DNA of 64,000 nucleotides from Chrysemys picta bellii (taxonomy: Eukaryota; Chordata; Testudines; Emydidae): the NCBI RefSeq assembly GCF_011386835.1, contig NC_088794.1:65922506-65986505 (forward strand), read 5' to 3'. A program made the position numbers and the translations under genes. Of the stretch, positions 23,340-35,946 are shown in pieces (within the stretch, counting starts at the first letter, position 1; each line of letters starts with the position of its first letter). Below the pieces are notes generated by a model. It ran no database searches. It was not told the origin of the DNA and worked only from the letters and a program-made list of their open reading frames with translations.

Positions 23340-25268
23340 TATTTGGTGTTTACACTGAAGCATGTAAACACAAAAAATATTTGCTTTTGCAAAGTGTATA
23401 ACTCCTGCACACATGCCCAATGATAGATTAGGGTTTCCCTTTCATGAGGAAAGGTTGAAGATAAAATACTACAAATGCACAGTGAAGCTGAGTTAACTTT
23501 TGTGACAGCAACATTAGCTTTTCAAATTCCTGATGCTTGAGTACAAGCCTTCTGATGTAAATCTATGTAGCTCTACTGAACTCAGGGTAGCTTTGCTGAT
23601 TAGAGCCAGATCCTCAGCTGGTGCCAACCAGAGTTTTGCACTTAATTTCCATGTTTTTTAAATGAGGGGGAAAAGAGTTTAAGAATGTCACCACTGGCAC
23701 CGGTGAGGTCATTACATTCAGCTTGCAGAGTTTGTAAGTTTCTTGATCTGGAGCCATTCAACTTGATGGTTCTTGAACTCTGCCAGAAGTGAGCCCAGTC
23801 CTGCCCTTTGCCAAGACCTCCTCAACAGAGGTGTCCATTCAGCAGCATCCTTAACTCAGTCATATCCTTAACGATGAATTGCAAAGCAAGTTTTTCTCTT
23901 CACTGTTTCTGGGTTTTTTTATGATGGTCATTGTATTTTTTAATTAATGCAATCAAAAATAAGTTTTAAGACTCTCTGCCTGAAAGGAGTGGGAAGTGCT
24001 GATTCATTCCATACACTTGAAGAGCTTTCCTAGTCCCACTTCAACATTTGAACCACAGCACTACTGGGTGGTGGAAGGGAGGAAGCTGGAAGCATGAATC
24101 TTAACCAGGCATGAGTGGATTATGGATGGGGGCCTGGAGACACTGAAACAGCAGCAGGGGAGATTTGTAAAGGAACCTGTCAGACAGACATTCCTCCCCC
24201 AAAACTCCCATGGAGATTTTTTCCTCTAAGTGTGTTTCGATCAGACATAACACTGGTTCCTTGGGGGACTAGCATCTCACTGAAATGAGCATGGAATGAA
24301 ACCCTCTGCTCCTTTTTTATCACCATAAACTCTTCAGCGATGACTTCCCCTGCCATCTGGACTCTTGCATGCCTACCTGGTGGGCCAGATTCTCAGCATG
24401 TCTGCAAGTACTTTCAGTAGTGACAGCTAGAGCTGGGAATCTTTCTGGTAAAATTGGTGAGTGTTACAAAGCTTAGGTGGTGCACAACGTGGAGGTAGAT
24501 GTTCTGAAGGGGTCTCCGATTTATTTTCACAGGGTCCACTAAAATCCCTTCTGATGTTGGTGAGGAATCTGATCTGATGAAAGTAGCATTGCCATAATGC
24601 TTGTTCCTCTCCCAAAATTCTGGCTTTTGTATCCCACCTCCTAGTGTCTGTGTTACTAACTACAAATGTGCCAGGTTTCCTCTGGCAAATTTTCCCCATT
24701 CATTTAATCATTTCATAAAATTTTATTTTTGGTCAACATGCCACATAATCACCTTCTTCTCATTGTGGGGGCATAGTGTTTGATCGTCTGTTTTCATTTA
24801 AGCTTTTTCTATTCAAGGGGATAAAAAGATCCTCTAAAACAGAGTGACCAATTAAATCTGTATGCAATTTCATTATAAAATTCCAAAGCACATAAAACTC
24901 AACTTGTTTCTGCCTTTGTTACAAACACAATCCTTATTCCAGGTTAATTGAATAATTTATGGAAATTCTGAGGCTACTTGGGCTCTGTTTTATTGAAGTT
25001 GGTCTGATTTATGGCCTTACAAAGCCCCCTATAATTTCAGGCATTTTAGATGCAAGATTGGAAAAATTTGGTGGTTTTGACTTAATAGGTTAATTTAAAA
25101 CCAAAAGGCAGGGCAAAATTCAGCAGGTGAAAATTTAGATGCAGCAAAGTTGAAGAAAAGTTTCACCTAGCTTCCTGTGAACTGAAAATACTGTGCTTTT
25201 GACTGGCCTTTTCCAATTCTATGGGTAACACAGGCTGAGTGCTGTACTTAGTATTCCCTTTAGCTGAA
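23340..25268. other. Gene-free stretch
   Basis: No coding region recognised. A degraded 'cagatcctcagctggtgcc' palindrome fragment lies near 23610, of the family seen at 4100. Confidence 0.35.
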
Positions 25269-25510
25269 GTCTTGACTACATGGTGCACCAACATGCACTA
25301 AGATGTGATTTTCCAGATTACATTCGTGTTGCACATTAGTCCATGTAGATCCTGCTGGTGTGTACTAAAGCTTCCCTTGTGCCAGCGCACTAGTAGGAGA
25401 TGTTTAGTGAGCACAGCAGGATTTACATGAACCTATTAGTGGGCAACAAGTTAGTGTGCTTTGGAAATCACATCCCTATAGTGCTTATTTACTCACTGTG
25501 TAAATAAGCC
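25269..25510. mobile_element. Palindromic MITE
   Basis: The ends 'gtcttgactacatggtg' and 'cactgtgtaaataagcc' are inverted repeats, and complementarity continues through most of the 242 bp: 'gatgtgattttccag' on the left pairs with 'ctttggaaatcacatc' on the right, and 'gtagatcctgctggtg' pairs with 'gcacagcaggatttac'. This is a foldback MITE without coding capacity. The class is unknown because no target duplication is visible. Confidence 0.65.
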
Positions 25511-26555
25511 CTGAGTCTCCCTCTGTTACTCTAATATTGCATCCAGATCTCCTTGGTTCCTTCCCAACCAGCAGCTGAGAGGGAAACTTTGTGTTGATAT
25601 TCATGTAGGACCAAAGTGTCCCTGGGGCAGATCTTGAGCTGGTGTAGATTATCATAGCTCCATTAGAGTTAATGAGGATCTGTCCTCTGTCTGTCTAACT
25701 GCCAGCATACTGGGGATCTCAAGAGTAACTGGGGGAGGAGAGGAGAAATCCTTCACCCAGGCATCCCTGTGGCTACAGTAGCACTTATGGGTCTAGAGGA
25801 TTCTCTTTGAGGGGACCGGACATTGGATCGATGCAGTCATGGATTCATTAGCCTCATACTTGCTCCTCACCTGGCCCATGCTTAGTCTACTCCCCAAACT
25901 GTGTTGCACACTGGAACTCCTGGAGAGGAATGCAGTGCCCTTGTGCATGGTACCTTCCTTTTCCAAGTAGTAGAAGTACACTAGCCCCCTGATCTGAGAC
26001 CAAAGAGGGCAGTAGTAGCATTTGCACATGAAGAACAGACTCCAATATCAGCCTGTCAACTGTCTAAAGCAACTTCAATTAATTCATTTTCATTGTAATG
26101 AAAAATACAAAGGCAGCCACATGAAAAGTAAATGACATTATTTAACTATGTAACATGGTTTAAGCTAGAAAGATTTTTTTTTATTAACAGCATGCGTTTC
26201 CTTTGTGTTTTCCTCAAGGCAGTGTTAGAACTAATATTCAGTCCTCAAGTGACCATCAGAAGGCAGGTTGCTTGTGATTAATGTTTGTGACATGGAAATA
26301 AGTTCCCAGCCTTGACAAGAGCTATAACAAATTGCCCCTGCTGCCTCTTAATTATTTAATGGTTACTAAATAACCAGGCCTTCAGCACAGCTCTGACACT
26401 TTCTAAATCCAGTTCAATTTTACCTGCAGGCTCAGTGATATAAGAGAACGCTTTATTTGAAAAAGACAGCAGAGAAATGTTAGAGGAAAAAGGAAAAAAT
26501 AACCTTGAGAGCCAGCAAACAGGACCAGTAAACAGAGGAAGTCTTGCAATGGAGT
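25511..26555. other. Gene-free stretch
   Basis: A decayed palindromic element ('ttgagctggtgtagatt' to 'gaggatctgtcc') lies at about 25627-25684. No other feature is recognised. Confidence 0.35.
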
Positions 26556-29500
26556 TCTTCAGGTGAAGGAGTAGCGGCTACATGACCTTGGGGATGAGTT
26601 TGTTGTGTACTTGCTTACTGTGTGACTGCTTGATTGAAGTTTATAGTGTGGTTTGTATGCAGCACCTGCAGCCAGCTAGGCAAGGCAGAGAACTTCCTAA
26701 GGAGGATCTAGCCTGCCAACCTTTCATCCCTAATCCCTTTAGGACCTTGTGACAAGAGGGCGAGGCTACCCCAGGGAGAGCCTGGGTTTAAAAAGCCGGC
26801 TTGTAGCTGACCAGACAAACTGGCAAACAGGGGAGTTTTACCAGGTAGCCGGAGAGCCAGATACACCCAATAAACATTCTTTAAACTTAGGCCAACATCT
26901 CCCCAAAGAAAAAACCCGCAAACAAACAACTCCCCTCACCGCTGCAAGAGTAAAAATAATGCAGGCAGAAGTACAGCAGCAGAGTGGGGGCTATCCAGTT
27001 TATTGTACTGAATGCAGCATGTATGATTATCTGCCTTGTAGGCAGGTGGCATGTGTGTGCATTTGGTGCAAACAGCTCATGACCCTCAGAGACGGAGTAC
27101 AGGCTCTTGAGATTTGAGTGGCGAAACTGGAGGAGCTAAGGGAGACAGAGGTACATAGACAAGATTTTCGGGGATACAGTAGAGCAGTCCCATCCCCAGT
27201 GTAACAGCCTCTGCTATTGAGAAGAATGAAAGTCTTGGGGAAGGAGAACATCAAGTTGGAGCAGAGGGAAATGATCCTGTAGTTGGGATCCTCCTTCCAG
27301 ATGATGTCATGGTATCCTTTCAGAGGGAACTCCAGTTATTAGGAAGATTACAGTCAGAGAGTAGTGGGGGATTTGGTTATTAGAAATATAGATTCTTGGG
27401 TTTGTGATTATCAGAACTGCATGGTAAATTGCCTGCCAGGTGCAAGGGTTGAAGGTCTCTTGAGACATCTAGAAAGATATATCTGCAGTGCTGGGAAGGA
27501 GCCAGGGTCATGGCACATGTGGTTACCAATGATATAGGGAAAGATAAGAGAGAGGTCCTGGAGGCCAAATATAGTTTGCCAGGAAAGAGCTTGAAGTCCA
27601 GGACCTCCATGGTAACATTCCCTGAAATGCTTCCAGTTCCACACGCAGGGCCAATTAGACAGGCAGAATTGCAGGGTTTCAATGCATGGATAAGATAATG
27701 GTGCATGAAGAAGAGATTTAGGGTTATTAGGAACTGGGGAACATTTTGGGAAAGGAGTAGCCTATACAGGAAGGATGGGCTCAACGTGAATCAAAATCAG
27801 ATTGCTGGTATGTAAAATTAAAGAGGTCATAGAGGAGTTTTTAAACTAAGAGCTGAGGGAAAGCTGACAGATGTGGAGGACAGATACATCCCTTAGGGGA
27901 GTATTTATTAAAGGGGATACTTTATATTCTAATAAAGAGGAGAGGATACAAGTTGATAAAACACAGGTAGGAACTGAGGAGAAATGTTCAAACAAAAAGA
28001 AAGTCCCATTCAATTACATCACTTGAAGGCAGACAACTAAATATTGAGAAATTTTACAGGTGCTTGTATACAAATTGAAGAAGTCTCAATACTAAGATGG
28101 ATGAATTTGAGTACCTGCTATCGAATAAGGATATTGATATAATAGGTGTCATAGAAAGTTGGTAGAACAATGATAATCAATGGGAATGGTAATACCAGAG
28201 TACAAAATATATAGGAATGATAGAGTAGGTTGTGCTGGTGGGAAAGTGGCACGATATGCGAGAGAAAGCAAAGACTCATATAATAAGAATCTTAAAATGA
28301 ATTAAATTATACCCCAGAATCTCTATGGATAGAAAATCCAAGCTTGAATAATAAGAGTATAGCAATAGGAATATACTACCAACCACCTGACCTGGATGGT
28401 GATTATGAAATGCTCATGGATATTAGAGATGCTACAAAAACAATAAAACCCAGTAATAATGGGGGATTTCAACTATCTCCATGTTGAGTAGGAACATGTC
28501 ACCTGAAGACAGGATGCAGAGATAACATTTCTAGACACTATTAATGACTGCCTCTTGGGGTAGCTAGTCCTGGAACTCAAGGGGAGAGACAATTCCTGAT
28601 TTAGTCCTAAGTGGTGCACAGAATCTTGCCAAGAAGTGAATATAGCTGAACAACTCAATAACAGTGACCATAATTAAATTTAACATCCTTATTGGTGGGA
28701 AAAATGCCAGAGCAGCCCACCACAGTAGCATTTAACTACAGAAAGGGGAGCTACACAAAAATGAGGAGGATAGTTAAATTAAAATTTAAAGGAACAGTCA
28801 CAAGAGTGAAATGCTTGCATGACAGTAAAAGGACCAAAAAGATGCCACCATGGCTAAACAAAGTGAAGGACGTGGTTAGAGGCAAAAAAACAAAAACAAA
28901 AAAACCCATCCTTTGAAAATTGGAAGCCAAATCCTATTGAGGAAAATAGAAAGGAGCATAAACTCTGGCAAGTCAGATGTAAGAGTATAATTAGGCAGGA
29001 CACAAAAGAATTAGAATAGGAACTTGCAAAAGACACAAAAATTAACAACAAAATGTCAAACAGTCAGTGGGGCCACTGGATGATCAAGGTGCTAAAGGAG
29101 CAATCAAGGAAGACAAGGCTATTGCAAAGAAGCTAAATGAATTCTTTGTATTGGTCTACACTCCAGGTGATTTGAGGGAGATTTGCACACCAGAGCCATA
29201 TTTTTTTTATGACCTATCTGAGGAACTTCCCGGATTGAGGTGTCAATAGAGGAGGTTTTGGAAAAAGTTGATTAATTTAACAGTAAATCACCAAGACCAG
29301 ATGGAATTCATCTAAGAGTTCTGAAGGAACTCATATGAAATTGCAGAACTACTAACCGTGGTATGTAACCTATCACTAAAATCAGCCTCTGTACCAGATG
29401 ACTGATGGATAGCTAATGTGACACTGATTTTTAAAAAAGGCTCCAGAAGTAATCCTGGTAATTGCAAGTCAGTAAGCCTAACTTCAGTACCAGGCAAATT

Positions 29501-29730
29501 AGTTGAAACTATAGTAAAGAACAGAATGATCAGATACATAGATGAACAGAATTCAGTGGAGAAGAGTCAACATGTCTTTTGTAAAGGGAAATCATTTGTC
29601 ATATTAGAATTCTTTGAGGGTGTCAAGAAGCATGTGGACAAAAGTGATCTAGGTGGTATAGTGCACTTGGACTTTCAGAAAGACTTTTACAGGGTCCCTC
29701 ACCAAATGCTCTTAAAGTAAGGAATCATGG
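26556..29730 (+). mobile_element. Long CR1 LINE, 5' segment (split by LTR insertion)
   Basis: This is the 5' part of an old but long CR1 copy. It includes a 5' untranslated region (around 26750-26940), ORF1 remnants (26947-27790) and ORF2 endonuclease and reverse transcriptase remnants. It is interrupted at 29730 by a solo LTR and resumes at 30982 in exact register. Stops and frameshifts throughout show that it is dead. The 5' edge is approximate. Confidence 0.8.
26947..27790 (+). pseudogene. CR1 ORF1 remnant: Cys-cluster plus SGNH esterase-like
   Basis: The end of the frame 26749-27117 holds a zinc-ribbon or PHD-like cluster (VYCTECSMYDYLPC, then VACVCIWCKQ) followed by a short helix. Downstream, 27510-27698 retains VVTNDIGK, corresponding to the GTNDIG block of SGNH-hydrolase esterases, with RTSMVTFPEMLPVP and AELQGFNAWIR following in the order known from CR1 ORF1. 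The final 'DGLHLN'-like block is visible only in damaged form around 27772-27795. Stops separate the two parts. The function of CR1 ORF1 proteins, probably RNA and membrane or lipid interaction, is not established. Confidence 0.7.
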
Positions 29731-31600
29731 TGTAAGGTGACTGGTGTTTCCTTACTAACATTCAGTTGGGGTGTTTTGGTTGGCTAGCTCCCAGCACTAA
29801 AAGAATGGGGAGAGGCCAATGCTCCAGGTCAGCCTGATTGCCAGGGCAGGCTAATCAGGGGGTAAGGAGGACAGGGTGGGTCCCATCCTCCCTGTGAGCT
29901 GGAATTGCCTGAGTCAGACAGAGTGGGGCCGAGCTAAGGACAGAGCAGGGGACCACAGCTGTGGCAGAGCCAGAGGGGCCAGAAAAGCAGTCCAAGAAGC
30001 AGGTCAGAGCTGGGAGCAGAGTCACGGAAGCAGCCCATAGCGCAGACCCTGTGCTGGGAGCAGGGTTGCAGCCACAGAGCCAGAGACACAGCCCAGGGAG
30101 AGCAGATCCTGTGCTGGGAGCAGAGCTGCAGCCACAGAGCCAGAGGGGCCAGAGAAGCAACCCAGGGGGCTGGAGGCAGAGCAGCAGCATCAGTGCTGAG
30201 GCAGAGTGGAGCCGGAGCTAGAACAGTGGAGCTGGGGCTGGAGCAGTCTGAAGCCGGGTGCGGTGAGCAACTGGGGCCAGCCAAGGGGGGACCCTGGGCA
30301 AAGGGCCCAGTTCAGAAAGACACCCCCAGCCAAGGGTCCTTGCAGGCCAGACTGGGAGGGGGATCTTAATCTGACAGGGGGCTGACACTGGGAAGAAGGG
30401 TCCAACCACCCAAAGCCCGGAGGTGTGCAGCCACCACCAGAGCAAGTGTCCAACGCGCAGCATCCCTGCAGCACAGCTAGGGCCTGAGAAGAAGGCCAGG
30501 GACCTACCAGGAACAGACTGTGAACGCACCTGACATTCCAGAGACACTGTTTGTAATGTTCCCTGCCACAGAACGGGGTGATGTGTTTTTCTTTAACCTT
30601 TCCCATTTTTCCTTATTCTTTTTTAAATTATTTGTTGATTAAATAACTTGTATTCTCTTTAAATTATATGAAATGATCAGTGGGTCAGGGAAGTGTCCAG
30701 TGCAAAGAGAGTACCCCGGAGTGGGGACACCCTAGCTCTTGTCCTAGGTGACCACAGCAGAATTGGGGGTCGAGCCCCCCAGGAATCCTGGACCGAGCCT
30801 TGTCGGGGTTACGAGGACTCTGCCAGACAGGAGAGTGGAAGGGGAGTCCTCAAGGGCAGGGAGGCCTCTGAGTAAAGGAAGTGGGAACGAGGACTCAGAT
30901 CCTTGCGCTAGCCCATTTCACTGGGGTAGTGCAGAAGCCAGGAAAGTTCCCCACAATAGCGGGACCATTCCCTTGCTTACAATGGGATAAGAGGGACGGT
31001 CCTCTCATGGATCAGTAACTGGTTAAAAGATAGGAAGCAAAGGATAGGAATAAACTGTCAGTTTTCACAATGGAGAGAGGTAAATAGTGGGGGTGTAAAT
31101 AGTGGGGGTCCCCCAAGGATCTGTACTGAGACCAGTGCTGTTGAACATATTCATATGTGATCTGAAAAAGGGGGTGAACAGGGAGGTAGCAAAGTTTGCC
31201 AATGATATAAAATTGCTCAAGATAGTTAAGTCCAAAGCAGACTGCAAAGAATTACAAGGGCTCTCACAAAACGGAGTGACTAGGCAACAAAATGGCAGAT
31301 GAAATTCAATGTTGATAAATGCAAAGCAATTCACTTTGGAAAACACAATCCCAACTAGACTCCAACATCTTGTATGTATAAATTAGCTGGTAACACTCAA
31401 AGATCTTGACATCATTGTGGATAGTTCTCTGAAAACATCTGCTGAATGTGAAGTAGCAGTCAAAGCTAACAGAAAGTTAGGAACTAGTAGGAAAGAGATC
31501 GGTAAGATGACAAAAATATAATGCTACTATATAAATCCATGTTACACCCACACCTTGAATACTGTGTGCAGTTCTGGTTGCCCCATCTCAAAAAATATAT
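28098..31600 (+). pseudogene. CR1 ORF2 remnant: endonuclease and reverse transcriptase
   Basis: ORF2 encodes the APE-type endonuclease and reverse transcriptase that carry out target-primed reverse transcription. Visible pieces are an N-terminal endonuclease block (DIDIIGVIESW) at about 28128, a linker block in 28692-28916, RT blocks in 29418-29720 (TLIFKKGSRSNPGNCKSVSL; VHLDFQKDFYRVPH), and after the LTR interruption GVPQGSVLRPVLLNIFI and KFANDIKLL at 31102-31302. The catalytic FADD is FAND. Several stops and frameshifts interrupt it, and the LTR at 29731-30981 splits the RT domain. Confidence 0.8.
29731..30981 (+). mobile_element. Solo LTR (family D) inserted in CR1, 4-bp target duplication
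   Basis: The unit begins TGTAAGGTGAC and ends TTGCTTACA, 1251 bp. ATGG flanks it at 29727-29730 and 30982-30985, and removing one copy restores a continuous CR1 sequence. A 4-bp duplication is typical of gammaretrovirus-like (ERV1) elements. It is GC-rich, with two tandem 60-bp units at about 30042-30161 ('gtgctgggagcag' at 30051 and 30111). An ATTAAA signal near 30637 precedes an AT-rich stretch, supporting plus orientation. Long open frames on both strands inside it (for example 29855-30606 on -) reflect base composition and tandem repeats, not genes. Confidence 0.85.
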
Positions 31601-32209
31601 TAGAACTGGAAAAAGTGCAGTGAAGGGCAATAAAAGTGATTAGGCGTATGGAACAACTTTCTTTTGAGGAGAGATTAAGATGACTGGGACTATTCATCTT
31701 GGAAAAGAGGCGACTAAGGGGGGATATGATAGAGGTCTATAAAAATCAAGATTGGTGTGGAGAAATTGAATAAGGAAGTGTTATTTACCCCTTCACACAA
31801 CACAAGAACTCAGGGATCACCCAATGAAATTAATAGGTAGCAGGTTTAAAACAAACAAAAGAGAAGTACCTCTTCATACAGTACACAGTCAGCCTTTGGA
31901 ATGTATTGCCAGGGAATGTTAAGAAGGCCAAAAGTATAACTGGGTTAAAAAAAAATTAGATAAGTTAATGGAGGATAGGTCAGTCAATGGTTATTAGCCA
32001 AGATGGTCAGTGATGCAACCCCATGCTCTGACTGTCCCTAAACTTCTGACTGCTAGAAGCTGGGACTGGATGACAGGGGATGGATCAATTGATAAACTGT
32101 CCTGTTCTGTTCACTGCCTCTGTAGCACTGGGCAGTGGCCACTGTCAGAAGACAGGATATTGGGCTAGATGGACCATTGCTCTGACCCGGTAGAGTCATT
32201 CTTATGTTA
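30982..32209 (+). mobile_element. CR1 LINE, 3' segment
   Basis: This continues the CR1 of 26556-29730 after the LTR. It holds the RT thumb region, the 'gttacacccacaccttgaa' region and a complete 3' end 'gctagatggaccattgctct' through 'cattcttatgtta' at about 32209. The end lacks an expanded tandem tail. Confidence 0.82.
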
Positions 32210-34299
32210 AATGACTGAAGAGAAGAAAGCAAGATTGTAATGGATTTACTATCTAAATGGGGGGCGGGGGGGGGGAAACCCAAGAAACAAAGACAGGCCA
32301 AACAATACTGCCATTCAACAAACAAAAAACCTGAGCCTACTCCCATTGTTCAGAGGTTCTATTGTTCCAGAGTTAATGCTGCTGCTGAGTTTTGCCTTTA
32401 ATTTAACAGGAGTTAATTATTTAATGGGACTGGGCTCAGACTGGATACTTTGAAATGGAGACTAACCAATTCCTTATAGAAAAGATTTAGAAACATTCTG
32501 TTCAGAAGTATTTCTGCCTATAGCATATATCACTTTCTGTATTTATCTTCCGTTGCTTTTAATTATCTGGGATATCACATGATCTTTGTTTCTTCTGAGT
32601 TAATCTGTTCCTGTTGCTTTTTCCTCATCTGAAGACATTGTCTCCTGTTTGTGACATCACAACCATCTCCATAGCCACTGCTTGTGATATTACAGGAGAT
32701 AGTGACTTCAGGTGAGGTAACGTACAATAAGAACAGGTGAATGAAGCTTAAACATTTAGGAATATATTTTGGACCAACTTTTGCCACCCTTACTCCAGCT
32801 GAGTAGTCCCTCTGGTTACTTGCAAAAACATGTACCTTCAAGAATTATGCATTCAGAATTGTGCAATCACTTTTTTATGTGCAGTTACTACTGATTAATG
32901 TACATATCAAACAACAGCATGAGCAAAAGGATAGGTATGCTCTAGGAGGCCATTTGGGTCTGGAATGTCCTGGATAGTGCACACAACTGCATTGTGTATG
33001 CACATGTTAGGCATGCAATTGAAAATAAAGACTTTATGGTAAACATCTTTTCAAACAATACTGTTCCAAGTTCCTAGCAAAGTCTACTAGACCTTTATGA
33101 AATCAGAACAACAAAAACAAAAACAACAAAAAATCACCAGTCTCCTAACACGAGAGAAATAAAATGTGAAGTTTCCCTCTTTATAGGTAGTATAAAATTT
33201 CTGTTAATGAGGCAGAGTTTACATAATTTATATCATTATAAGAGAATCACACGATACACTTTAATCACCAGTTTTAGTGGTTGATTTTTGTAATAGTTAT
33301 ACCAAAGGATGAGAAATCATACTGACTGACCAATCCTCAGAATCCTCAGATTCTGTAAAATAAAATAAGCCACAGCAGGGAAGTGCATTGGAGAAGTTTA
33401 TTCTTTATTCAGTGGGCCTGATTCTCCTATTAGCTATGTTGTGTAAAACCAGGAGGTAAAACTCCAGTGAAGATAGTGGATTTATATAGATGTAGATTAG
33501 AGTCTCCTCCCCCACTTTTTTGAAAAAATAAAAGATTTCAGCAAACATTTGAAGATAGCCAGCTTTTTGTGAATGATTTTTCGAGTACATTTTCCATTTT
33601 ATTGTGGGCAACCAAACATAAAAAAATAACCACATTTCTTTTATTCTCAAAAAAATACTTTTTTCAGCTATAGGTACAAGAGAAGATTTTTTATTGACTG
33701 GATGATACATTTCTTTGTGATGAATCACCTCTGATTGCTTCAGTTAAACTGGTTCTATCACATCATGAAACAGTGTGAGATCTTTGAAGCAACTCTGCAT
33801 ACTACCTCCTGAAGTGATGCATCAGACATGGAAAAGGGAAGTATTTTCAACAGGAATTTTGAAAAAGCAAGCAATATCAAACAAAACAAGGACCAGACGC
33901 TACCTTCAGTGGGTGCTGTAAACCAGGGGATTTCCCTCTTAGCAGATCTTTACCCTTCTCTTCCTCTTTAGTAATTCATTTGGAAATAATTGACATAAAA
34001 TATATTTTTAAGTCAAGAAAATACAGTAAAATTCCTATATTGAGTGGCTCTGTGGGGCTCAGGAGCTCACTAACTACCTTGCCTAGGCAATATTCATCTC
34101 TTTTTTACATGAGTCTGTTAATTCTTAATAACTCTTTCATAGTTGTAGTATCTGCAGTTGTGCACCCTATGGTAACCATGGTTACAGCAGGGTTGTAAAG
34201 CTTGGTTTTGCAGGCAATCCTGAGTACCTGAAAAATCCCCCTACAATCTAAGTATCAGGACGATATGGATACAGATTTGGGGCTTGTTCAAGAGTGGAG
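32210..34299. other. Gene-free stretch
   Basis: It contains a G-rich tract at about 32260-32276, an inverted repeat at 32623-32717 and AT-rich sequence. No exon or RNA is recognised. Confidence 0.35.
32623..32717. repeat. Imperfect inverted repeat
   Basis: The left arm (32623-32662, starting 'cctcatctgaagacattg') pairs with the right arm (32682-32717, ending 'gtgacttcaggtgagg') around a 20-base loop, with a short gap in one arm. Probably the remains of a small palindromic MITE. Confidence 0.55.
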
Positions 34300-35457
34300 T
34301 GTGACATTGCACTCCATATAATTTTATGAAAATATGCTAATGAGTGTGAATATAATGCAACTGGAATATGCTTCATGCAAAAGGTCTCTTGTAAGGTATC
34401 ATTACAAAGCTTATAATCTACTGAGTGTGGTCATCCAATTTGTATAAATGTATCATTCTTGTATCTGAAACTAGAAATATGAAATATAACTCTGAGGTCC
34501 TATTGTAATTATGCAAAGTGTGGGCCATTAATGGTGGTTTGGAATCTTGATGGCTCCAATCAAGTAGGACAATTGATTGTAAATGGCTTTGTTTACTTGC
34601 AAGCCTTTCTGTGAGTCAGGCCAGGAAGAATGAAGGCTTGGGGTCTCCCAGGACATTTGACCACGTCACCTGGTACTGGAATCTATCTTAAACCTGGTGC
34701 TTTTCCATTTAGAAGGAGGGGTGGGGAGACAAAAGATTCCCACCTTGTGCCAAAACTATATAAGGGGGTGGAACAGAACAAAGGAGTGGCAGTCATGAGA
34801 AATCCCCTAGCTGCCACCTCAGCTGGAACAAGGACTGTACCAGAGGAAAAGATTGGATCCAGACTAGAAAGGAGTCTAGTCTGTGAAAGAAGCTTATTGG
34901 AACATCTCTGAGGGTGAGATTTATCTGTAATCAATTTCTTAATGTATTAGGCTTAGACTTGCATGTTTTTTGTTTTATTTTGCTTGGTAACTTACTTTGT
35001 TCTATCTGTTATTACTTGGAACCACTTAAATCCTACCTTTTATATTTAATAAAATCACTTTTGCTTATTAATTGACCCAGAGTAAGTAATTAATGCCTGG
35101 GGGACCAAACAGCTGTGCATATCTCTCTATTAGCATTATAGAGGGCGGACAATTTATGAGTTTACCCTGTATAAGCTTTATACAGAGTAAAACCGATTCA
35201 TTTGGGGTTTGGATCCCATTGGGAGCTGGGTGTCTGGGTGCTAGAGACAGGAACACTTCTTAAGCTGTTTTCAGTTAAGTCTGCAGCGTTTGGGGAATGT
35301 GGTTCCATCCTGGGTCTGTGTTTGCAGCAGGCTAGCATGTCTGGCTCAACAAGACAGGGTACTGAAGTCCCAAGCTGTCAGGGAAAATGGGCTCAGAGGT
35401 AGTCTCAGCACATCAGATGGCAGTCCCAAGGGGGTTTCTGTGACCCAACCAGTCACA
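34300..35457 (+). mobile_element. LTR of endogenous retrovirus-like element (family A, copy 2), probably solo
   Basis: The 1158-bp unit begins TGTGAC and ends GTCACA like copy 1 at 1165-2390. A TATATAA box lies at about 34757 and AATAAA at about 35048, both on +. The 3' 500 bp align readily with copy 1, while the 5' part is more diverged. The flanks tggag and tggtg differ at one base and are a plausible 5-bp target duplication, consistent with a solo LTR. Confidence 0.8.
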
Positions 35458-35938
35458 TGGTGTTAGCAGCTATAGTAGGGGCTTCTCTTACTAGTAGTCA
35501 GTTCCAAATTCCTACCTCTTGCCTTTGAATGGAGAACCCTCCTACAGCCTTTGTGGAGGTAAGACTTCACCCAGGAATCACTCAGTCACTTTAATCAGCA
35601 AACGAAGCACCCTAGTACTCCTCCAGAATCTGTCCCTCAGTCACCCATCAGGGAGCCTCTTTCCCTTTGGGTTCCAGCCATTCCTCACATGCAGTGTGAG
35701 CTCACAGAGACATGCTCAGACTGCTCCTTGGCCTGTTCCCCAGCCCAGAGTGCAGCCTCATATGCCCTCTCTGGCAACCCACACAGTTCCTTCTCCACTT
35801 ACAGAAGAGCTGGCAACAGGAAGTAGGATTTCCCGCCATCTCTAGCCTGCCAGAGTTCTGTGAGTGGGGGAAGCCAGCTTCTTATGTTTTCTTGTCCTCC
35901 TGTCTATCAGGGCCCCAGCTTTCACAGCACTGCTTCGG
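35458..35938. other. Gene-free stretch
   Basis: Pyrimidine-rich sequence with a 108-codon frame (35519-35845) that matches nothing I know. It is possibly old LTR sequence; this cannot be supported further. Confidence 0.3.
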
Positions 35939-35946
35939 ATCTACAG

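Noticed and set aside
29855..30606. Several long overlapping open frames on both strands (up to 138 codons)
   Set aside because: They lie inside a GC-rich solo LTR with 60-bp tandem units; the openness is compositional and no domain is visible.
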